A stretch of 64,000 nucleotides of DNA, from positions 62,001 to 126,000 of the forward strand of contig JABFRT010000036.1 of the NCBI GenBank assembly GCA_013141015.1, read 5' to 3'. Shown here piece by piece: positions 57,183-64,000 of this stretch (position 1 is its first letter; every line of letters starts with the position of its first letter). The position numbers were made by a program, and so were the translations under genes. The notes under the pieces were generated by a model. The model was not told where the DNA came from and did not search any database. It was given only the letters and a program-made list of their open reading frames with translations. The stretch comes from Hyphomicrobium sp. (GTDB lineage Bacteria > Pseudomonadota > Alphaproteobacteria > Rhizobiales > Hyphomicrobiaceae).

Positions 57183-59495
57183 ATGGCCCTCTATAATGCA
57201 ATCACCACGGGTTCGGTCGGCAACGTCGCCTGGTTTGATCAGACGTGGACGTTCTCAACCGGCAGCACGCCGTTTAATGATCTTCTGATTTTTACCCACC
57301 CGGACGGCAGCAAGACGCGGATCTGGGGCACCAACCTGACGTACGATGTTGGTACAGGAACGATGGGTGCATCGGGCAACATCCATTATATCCGCCATCA
57401 CGACGCAGCCGACGTTCAGACAGAAAACATCGGCGATGGTCTGCATCTTCTCAATATCAACGCCGCTACGTTCTGGCAGAGCCAGCCGGATATGGCTTCG
57501 CGCTTCAATTTGGTGTTTGCAGGTGCCGATCTGATTGACGCGGGCGGCCCGTTGATCAGCCAGACGCTGGGCGGCGGCGAAGGCGCTGATCAATTCTTCG
57601 GTGGCCCCGGCCATCTCGACACCGTCGACTATCGCTTCGCGCAAGCCGGGATCTCGGTCAATTGGCTCAATAGTAGCCAGAACCAAGGTGAAGCCATTGG
57701 CGACACCTTCAACTCGATCGAGAATCTCAACGGCAGCAGCTTCGGCGACTACTTGGTCACTGATAATGCGGCCAACACCATACTCGGTGGCGGCGGCGCC
57801 GATATTGTCGATGGTTCCGGCGGCAACGACACCCTTATGGGTGGTGACGACAGCGACCAGGTTTATGCCGGTGCCGGAGACGACTTGCTCTTTGCCGGTA
57901 CGGACTTTGGCGACTCCGGAAGTCTAGACATCATAGATTTTCTCACAGCGGTCGATCCCGTCTTTAGCACCGTTGGCATCACGCTGACGCTTGACGCGAA
58001 CGGCAACGGCGACGTGACCTACGGTGGGACCGGTCATGACATCTTCTATAACTTCGAGGGTGTTTACGGCACCGAGCTGATCGACAATATCACCGGCAAT
58101 GCCGCCTCTAACGTGCTCGCCAGCCGCGGCGGTGACGACGTGCTGATGGGCATGGCCGGTCAGGATATTTTGTGGGGCGGCGACGGTAGCGACTGGCTGT
58201 CGGGCGGCGCAGACAACGATGATATCCACGGCGAGAATTGGGGGACGACGGTCGATACCATCGACTGGAAAGATGGCACGGCGGCCATCGTCTTTACGCT
58301 TGCTGAATCCGGCGCTGGCAGTTTCGCGGTCGCGGGACTTGGAACCGATACATTCGACGGCATTGAAGGCGTATCAGGCACAAATGCTGGTAGCGACAGC
58401 ATCACCGGCAATAGCCAGGCGAACTGGTTGTACGGCAATGCTGGCGGAGATTCGCTCTACGGCCGCGGTGGCGGAGATGCTCTTTATGGCGGTGTCGGCA
58501 GTGACTTTCTAATGGGCGGCGCTGGTGACGACAGCGTGAACGGAGCGGCACCGCTCACAATCGATAGCGAAATCGATGTTATTTCGTTCCGCGACGCGAC
58601 CGGCGGTGTCTCTTTCACGCTAGGGGCTGGTGGCAACGGCGTTGCAAACCTCGTCGCGGCAGGTCTTGGAACCGATAGCTATACCGGCATCGATTGGGTC
58701 GATGGCAGCGAGTTGGGCGACACCATCAATGGCAACGAGGCCGACAACACCATTTTTGGTCATGGCGGTATTGACCAGATGTTTGGTGCAGGTGGCAGCG
58801 ACCGGTTGTTCGGCGATTCCGAAGGCGATACATTGAACGGAGGTGCAGGCATTGACTTCATGTATGGTGGAACTGGCGACGACAAATACGTGATTGACAA
58901 CGCCGGCGATCAAATTTTTGAAGACGCTTTCAATGGCACCAATGACTACGTCTATACGTCGATCAGCTACACTCTGGCCGCTGGAAAAGATATCGAAGGT
59001 TTTTCCGCCAATCCTCAAGCGGCAACCAGCCCGATCAACCTGACGGGCAATGAACTGAAGCAGATCATTCGCGGTAACAACGGCATCAATACCATATTGG
59101 GCGGCGGCGGCGGCGACAGCTTGTATGGCTTTGGCGATAACGACAGGCTTGAAGGCCAAGCGGGCGGCGACCATCTGACCGGCGGCATCGGTGTTGACCG
59201 GTTTGTGTTCCGCGAGAGCCTCGGCTTGGCTTCAGGAATCGACCGCATCTACGATTTCACCAGCACCGATCAGATCGTCATTGATGCGGTCTCCATCAGT
59301 GCGCAGACGCTTTTGACTGCCAACCAGTTCGTTCTCGGCACAACAGCTCTCGATGCTAACGACCGCGTGATTTACGATGAAACAACCGGTATTGTCCGGT
59401 TCGACGCTGACGGAACAGGCGTCAAAGCCGCTCTTCTTTTCGCCGTACTTAATACCAAGCCGGTCATCTCGTTCGCCGACTTTGAATTGATCTGA
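57183..59495 (+). CDS. RTX calcium-binding protein, type I secreted
   Basis: 770 residues, no Sec signal. A unique N-terminal region (about 1-130) precedes five RTX blocks: about 198-241, 313-352, 415-454, 521-573 and 636-676. Between them recur beta-rich modules of the form GxxFTL...GLGTDxxxGI(D/E)xVxG. No catalytic motif was found. The last roughly 155 residues, starting at the ITL-type ENL/EGF segment, closely resemble the end of the 2371-residue subtilase (LTGNELKQII, GVDRF-FRES, GIDRIYDFTS, FADFELI). It probably shares that protein's exporter. A structural or adhesive surface role is inferred. Confidence 0.9.
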   Translation: MALYNAITTGSVGNVAWFDQTWTFSTGSTPFNDLLIFTHPDGSKTRIWGTNLTYDVGTGTMGASGNIHYIRHHDAADVQTENIGDGLHLLNINAATFWQSQPDMASRFNLVFAGADLIDAGGPLISQTLGGGEGADQFFGGPGHLDTVDYRFAQAGISVNWLNSSQNQGEAIGDTFNSIENLNGSSFGDYLVTDNAANTILGGGGADIVDGSGGNDTLMGGDDSDQVYAGAGDDLLFAGTDFGDSGSLDIIDFLTAVDPVFSTVGITLTLDANGNGDVTYGGTGHDIFYNFEGVYGTELIDNITGNAASNVLASRGGDDVLMGMAGQDILWGGDGSDWLSGGADNDDIHGENWGTTVDTIDWKDGTAAIVFTLAESGAGSFAVAGLGTDTFDGIEGVSGTNAGSDSITGNSQANWLYGNAGGDSLYGRGGGDALYGGVGSDFLMGGAGDDSVNGAAPLTIDSEIDVISFRDATGGVSFTLGAGGNGVANLVAAGLGTDSYTGIDWVDGSELGDTINGNEADNTIFGHGGIDQMFGAGGSDRLFGDSEGDTLNGGAGIDFMYGGTGDDKYVIDNAGDQIFEDAFNGTNDYVYTSISYTLAAGKDIEGFSANPQAATSPINLTGNELKQIIRGNNGINTILGGGGGDSLYGFGDNDRLEGQAGGDHLTGGIGVDRFVFRESLGLASGIDRIYDFTSTDQIVIDAVSISAQTLLTANQFVLGTTALDANDRVIYDETTGIVRFDADGTGVKAALLFAVLNTKPVISFADFELI

Positions 59496-59566
59496 TGCAC
59501 CATGTGCGGCCACGGGGCTTAAGCAATGAGCGCCGCATTCTAAGACGCATCATGAACCACTAACGT

Positions 59567-59593
59567 CATGCGCGGCAAAATGGGCCGCGCATG
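59567..59593 (+). terminator. Hairpin downstream of the second RTX gene
   Basis: CATGCGCGGC (59567-59576) and GCCGCGCATG (59584-59593) pair perfectly. No T run follows, so termination is uncertain. The remaining sequence to the IS66 end at 59833 shows no gene. Confidence 0.4.
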
Positions 59594-59916
59594 AAACGCG
59601 TTTGCCGTAGGCAACGGCGCGGATAGGACGGGTGCGATCACACTGGCGGCGATCGTTGGCCGCAAGATAATCCCGGCTCGGGTTGCCGCGAACCGCGCGC
59701 CATTAAAATCGCAAAAGGGAAAAGAATGGCCTAGCAAGTTGCGCACGTGCAACGTGCACTTTGCCGTTTTGATGCTTCCCTTAGGCGTTCCAGCCCAAGC
59801 CGGGGAGCAACGCTTCCCGTGAAGGGAGCAACGTAAGCATCCGGTGAGAGCCGCCTTGCGGGGCCGTGACGATACAGTTCACCTCGGCAGAGATAAAGCC
59901 GGGAGGATATTGTTCC

Positions 59917-60312
59917 GTGGATGTATCTGGACATAGAGCAAGGCAGTTCGCGACGATCGTCGCAGAGACGCGGCGTGTACGCACGGAGGAGGAGCGCCGT
60001 GCGATCGTAGCTGAGGCGATGCAGGGCCGCCGCAACGCCTCTGCGGTGGCTCGCAAGCACGGGGTTGCCCCGAGCTTGTTGTTCCGCTGGAAGCGGTTGT
60101 ACGCGGCGCAGGGGAAACCAGCCTGCCCGCCTTCGCCTCCAGCATTCATGCCTATCACGGTGGCATTGCCGTCGCCGGCATTTTCAGGTGCTGCAACGAA
60201 GCCGGTCGGAAGGATCGAGATCGAGACGGCAGGCGGTCGCATATTGCGGGTTGGTGCGGATATCGATATCGGCGCGCTCAAAAGGATCGTGGCGGCGCTG
60301 GAGACGGTTTGA
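59917..60312 (+). CDS. tnpA: IS66 accessory protein TnpA
   Basis: 131 residues from GTG 59917 ([11 protein letters not shown]), GGGAGG about 10 nt upstream. HTH region [38 protein letters not shown]. The C-terminus [20 protein letters not shown] is typical of IS66 OrfA. Intact; overlaps tnpB by 4 bp. Confidence 0.9.
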   Translation: MDVSGHRARQFATIVAETRRVRTEEERRAIVAEAMQGRRNASAVARKHGVAPSLLFRWKRLYAAQGKPACPPSPPAFMPITVALPSPAFSGAATKPVGRIEIETAGGRILRVGADIDIGALKRIVAALETV

Positions 60313-60659
60313 TGATCCCGGTTCCAGCGGGCGTGCGTGTGTGGCTCGCAACCGGTCACACGGACATGCGGCGCGGCTTTCCGGGGCTGGCGCTCATGGT
60401 GCAGGAAACGCTGAAGGCTGATCCGCATGCCGGGCACCTCTTCGTCTTCAGAGGCAAGCGTGGCGATCTCGTGAAAATCATTTGGCACGATGGTCAAGGC
60501 GCCTGCCTGTTCTCGAAGCGGCTTGAACGTGGCCGGTTCATCTGGCCGACGCCGAGCGAAGGCGCGGTGACGATCTCGCCAGCGCAATTGGGATACATGT
60601 TGGAGGGGATCGATTGGCGTGCCCCACAAAAAACGTACCGTCCGGAGATCGCGGGATAA
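60309..60659 (+). CDS. tnpB: IS66 accessory protein TnpB
   Basis: 116 residues. Begins [27 protein letters not shown], then [37 protein letters not shown], the IS66 Orf2 signature. Intact. Confidence 0.95.
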   Translation: MMIPVPAGVRVWLATGHTDMRRGFPGLALMVQETLKADPHAGHLFVFRGKRGDLVKIIWHDGQGACLFSKRLERGRFIWPTPSEGAVTISPAQLGYMLEGIDWRAPQKTYRPEIAG

Positions 60660-60683
60660 CGCGAAGCAGTGTAGAAATGCGCC

Positions 60684-62243
60684 ATGGCGCTCGATCCGCG
60701 ACATTGCCTGACGATATCTCAGTTTTGAAGGCAATGTTGATTGCGAGCGAAGCTCGATCGGACGGCTTTGATGCCGAGATCGCGCATCTGAAACTGACGA
60801 TCGCCAAGATTAAGCGAGACGAATTCGGCGCGAGTTCTGAAAAGGGCGCGCGGCTCATCGATCAACCTCGAGATGCAGCTTGGTGAGCTGGTTGCGACCG
60901 CAAGCGAGGGCAAGGCTGCGACGGCCATCGAACGTCCGGCGCCGGTTGGCGAAGAAGAACTTCATAAACCGGCACGCCGGGCATTGGACCCGAAACTCCC
61001 GCGCGAGCGGATCGTGCACGAAGCGCCCTGCATCTGCGGCCATTGTGGTTCCGGATCGCCTGCGCAAGCTCGGCGAAACGATCACGGAAACGCTCGAACA
61101 CGTGCCTGAACAGTGGAAAGTTCTGAGCCACGTGCGCGAGCAGTTCACCTGCCGGGTGCGAAAAAGATCACGGAAACACCCGCCCCATCGCATCCGATTG
61201 CGCGCGGACGGGCTGGGCCCCAGTTGCTGGCCGAGGTCCTGCACACAAGTACCGGGCGCATCTCCCCTTGAACCGCCACAGCGCTCTTTTTATTCGGCCC
61301 AGGGCATCGATCTCGACGTATCGACGATGGCAGATTGGGTTGGTGCCTGCGCTGCAACGCTTGCTCCGCTCGTCAGGGAAATCGAAAAGCACGTATTTGC
61401 AGCCGAACGCATTCATGCCGACGACACGACGGTTCCAGTCCTGGCCAAAGGAAGATGCACGACGGGCCGCTTGTGGGCCTACGTGCGTGACGATGCGCCC
61501 TTCGGTGGCCAAGCGGCACCTGCTGCGCTCTTCCATTACGCACCGACGCGCGGCGGGAACACCCTGAAAAGCATCTCGCCACCTACTGCGGCCTCATGCA
61601 GGCCGACGCCTACTCAGGATATAATGGCCTCTACACCAAGGGCCGCATGCCCGGCGAGATCGTCGAAGCGGCCTGCTGGGCCCATGGCCGCCGCAAGTTC
61701 TTCGAACTGGCCGAGCTACAAAAAGCACCGGTTGCGATCGAGGCCGTCAAGCGCATCGACGAACTATTCGCCATCGAGCGCGAGATCAACGGCAAGCCAC
61801 CGGACGCGCGTCTTGCCATCCGCCAGGAACGATCAAAACCACTCGTTGAAGCTCTCGAAATCTGGCTCAGAGGCGAACGCAAAAAGCTTTCGTCCAAGGC
61901 GCCGGTCGCGAAAGCGATCGACTACGGCCTGAAACGATGGCCGGCCTTCACACACTTCCTCGATGATGGCCGCATCTGCATGAGTAACAACGCCGCCGAT
62001 CGCGCGGTGCGTGGCGTCGCCGTCGGCCGCAAAAACTGGACCTTCTGCGGATCAGATTCCGGCGGACGGCGTGCGGCCTCGATCTACACCCTGATCGAGA
62101 CCTGCAAACTGAATGACGTTGACGCCCGTGCCTGGCTCGCCGACGTTCTCGGCCGCATCGCCGATCATCCGGCCAAACGTATCGCCGAGCTGCTGCCCTG
62201 GAACTGGAAGGCCGCGCGCTCCGCTCCTGCACAGGCGGCTTGA
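60684..62243 (+). pseudogene. tnpC: IS66 transposase TnpC, multiply frameshifted
   Basis: TnpC-like text continues across frames: LPDDISVLKAMLIASEARSDGFDAEIAHLK (60710 on), then EMQLGELVATASEGKAAT (about 60873), TITETLEHVPEQWKVLSHVREQFTC (about 61080), the DDE domain HADDTTVPVLAKGR...LWAYVRDDAPFGG (61410-61510), then MQADAYSGYNGLYTKGRMPG to the end (61596-62243). At least four single-base indels, including one near the start codon, inactivate it. Confidence 0.88.
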
Positions 62244-62277
62244 ACCCATCACACCCGCGGTCTTGGCCGGATGCTTA

Positions 62278-64000
62278 GTAAGCGCTGCACCGTTCCCACC
62301 TTGACGGATCAGGCGGGGATTTTGGCGTAGGCCCAGGGCATGAGTTCATCGATGCGCGATGCTGGCCACCGGTTGACGAGCTTGGTCAGTGTGTCGGCGA
62401 GCCACGCATGGGGGTTCACGCCGTTCAGCTTACAGGTCTCGATGAGCGAGGCGATGATCGCCCAGTTGGAGCCTCCGTCGTCGCTGCCGGCGAAGAGCGC
62501 GTTCTTGCGATTGAGTGCGATGGGCCGGATCGACCGCTCGACCGTGTTGCTATCGATTTCGACGCGGCCGTCGTCGAGGAAGCGGCAGAGTCCATCCCAG
62601 TGGTTCACGCCGTAACGGATCGCCGCGGCGATTGGTGCTCCGCGCGGAACTTTTGCGAGTTGCTTGCCAAGCCACGCCTTCAGATCGTCTACGAGGGGCA
62701 GGGTTTGTGCCTGCCGCACAACGTGGCGGTCGGCAGCGGTGCGGCCACGGATCTCGGCTTCAATGCCGTAAAGTGCACCGAGTCTGTCGAGCGCTTCGCT
62801 GGCGATTGGCGCATTGCCGCCTTTTGCGATGTCGTAGAACTGGCGGCGGAAGTGGCTCCAGCATAAGGCGAGCGTGACCGCGCCGCCAGGACGGTTTGCG
62901 TCGGCGAGCCCATTGTAACCGGCATAGCCGTCGACCTGCAGCGTGCCGCTGAAGCCAGCGAGCAATGCGCGTGCGTGTTCGCCGCCTCGTCCAGGCGCGT
63001 ACGTGTAAGCAACGGCGGGAGGACCTGTTCCCGGGTGCTTCGGATGCCCACTCGCATCCGCACCGCCGCCCCACGGCCGGTCGTCACGGGCGATGGCCCA
63101 GAGGTAGCCGGTCTTGGTCCGGCCAGCGCCCGGATCGAGCACCGGGCAACGCGTCTCGTCGCAGAAGAGCTTCGGAGAGCTTTTCAGGATCTCGATGAAC
63201 CGCGCGTGTAGTGGCTCGAGTTCGACGGCGGCATAGCCGACCCAGTGACACAGAGTCGAACGGTCGATGTTGACGCCCTCACGTGCCAAGATCTGCGCTT
63301 GGCGATAAAGCGGCAGGTGATCGGCATATTTTGACAACAGCACGTCGGCAACGAGTGCTTCGGTCGGCAGGCCTCCCGCGATCAAACGGCTCTGCGCGGG
63401 CGCCTGCACGACGCCATCGGTGCAAGTCCGGCAGGCATATTTCGGACGCCGCGTCACAATCACCCGCAGCGTCGCTGGGATTTTGTCGAGGCGCTCGGAT
63501 GTGTCTTCGCCGATCACATGGAGTTCGCCGCCGCAGCACGGGCAGGCCTTCGCCTCAGGCTCGACGATAATTTCTTCGCGCGGTAGATGTGCAGAAGCAG
63601 ATGTCCCCGGTTGGAACGGCGCGTCTTAATGGCGTGGCCTTTGATGATCTCGTTGGCGTTCTCAGCTTTAGCGTTCTCGACGGCAAAGCCGGTCTGCACG
63701 TCGTCGAGGGCGAGGTTCATCTGATCGTCGGTGATCCTCTCCGATGAGCGGCCAAAGTGCGCGCGGCGCAGCACTCGCAGAATATGCGCAAAGCGCTCAT
63801 TCTGGCTTTTTTGAAGCGTAGGTTCTCGCTGGCAAGAGCCGCATTCGCAGCACGCGGCGGCGAGCACCATCGCCTTCAAGGCCGCGACGTCATCCGGGAG
63901 CTCATCGGGCGACAGCATCATGGCTAGCAGAATCGCCGATTTGGGCGTTGCAGCGCTGGTGGTACGCGCGCGTTCGATGTGGATCACTGCGCTGCTGTGG
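62278..64000 (-). mobile_element. Second IS66-family element, truncated by the window edge
   Basis: Begins at GTAAGCG (62278), immediately after the right end of the first IS66, and contains a minus-strand tnpC. tnpB and tnpA would lie beyond 64000. The two elements are tail to tail; the junction reads GCTTA-GTAAGC. Confidence 0.75.
62309..63918 (-). pseudogene. tnpC: IS66 transposase TnpC (second element), frameshifted
   Basis: The N-terminal part starts at Met 63918 (MLSPDELPDDVAALKAMVLAA) and reads to about 63590. It then shifts frame within the linker (RSNRGHLLLH versus PREEIIVEPEAKACPCCGGELHVIGED) and continues as the DDE domain to 62309 (CDETRCPVLDPGAGRTKTGYLWAIARDDRPWGG, HFRRQFYDIAKGG, SIRPIALNRKNALFAGSDDGG). 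The core is well preserved, so decay is recent. It differs substantially from the first element's TnpC. Confidence 0.85.

Larger units (their letters stand above)
59833..62277 (+). mobile_element. IS66-family element, tnpC inactivated
   Basis: Left end GTAAGCATCCGG (59833-59844) matches the right end CCGGATGCTTA (62267-62277) in reverse complement over 11 bp. Inside are tnpA, tnpB and a frameshifted tnpC in IS66 order. Length about 2.45 kb, normal. The outermost right base is lost at the junction with a second IS66 beginning at 62278, and no 8-bp duplication was found. Confidence 0.8.

Noticed and set aside
60880-61932. 350-residue frame in IS66
   Set aside because: A chimera of true and shifted TnpC segments; treated as part of the pseudogene.

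Overview
The window looks like the chromosome of an alphaproteobacterium of the Hyphomicrobiales (Rhizobiales). Base composition is GC-rich. Several gene neighbourhoods are typical of that order: gshB next to comM; folD next to YggT and DUF167; hemC-hemD-mitofilin-hemY divergent from tsaD-gpsA; and DUF1674/htpX-rsmB-heparinase-purH. Most of the sequence is ordinary housekeeping DNA, interrupted by accessory material. The assignment to order is inferred from gene content; no 16S rRNA gene is present.

Layout: 1-880 is the 3' part of gshB. A mobile element of about 3.3 kb (1334-4639) sits between gshB and comM. It has near-identical terminal inverted repeats, an 8-bp target duplication (TAAGCCAC), an IS1595-type transposase and six passenger genes: a HEPN-like protein, a ribbon-helix-helix regulator coupled to a 41-residue membrane peptide, a 39-residue peptide, a 60-residue peptide and a cysteine-rich secreted protein. 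Next come comM, folD, DUF167-YggT, tRNA-Ala(CGC), an SDR, an orphan HigA, an FGE-like protein, a GGDEF-EAL protein and a GDSL autotransporter. After an unrecognised gene and a decayed autotransporter-like pseudogene lies a 2371-residue subtilase/RTX protein (17774-24889), followed by a HlyC/RtxC-like acyltransferase (25067-25585).

From 25.9 to 35.8 kb: tRNA-Thr(CGT), the heme operon (hemC, hemD, a mitofilin-like gene, hemY; minus strand), tsaD, gpsA and a polytopic membrane glycosyltransferase-like gene. From 36 to 38.7 kb is a three-gene surface-polysaccharide-type operon (FAD oxidoreductase, GtrA, TylF-like methyltransferase). Then follow an EVE-domain protein, an ETF-beta lysine methyltransferase-like gene, acs, two TadG-like vWA proteins, SDHAF4/DUF1674, htpX, rsmB, a heparinase II/III-like gene, purH, an MFS transporter, a LemA-TPM-TPM operon and a secreted repeat protein.

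The right end holds a second RTX protein (57183-59495), whose C-terminal export region closely resembles that of the giant subtilase 33 kb away, and two IS66 remnants that abut tail to tail at about 62278. Both IS66 tnpC genes are frameshifted, and the second element runs off the window.

The two observations most worth follow-up are the passenger-carrying IS1595 element and the pairing of a subtilase/RTX giant with a HlyC-like acyltransferase. No type I secretion ABC transporter or adaptor is encoded in the window, so export of both RTX proteins must rely on genes elsewhere.
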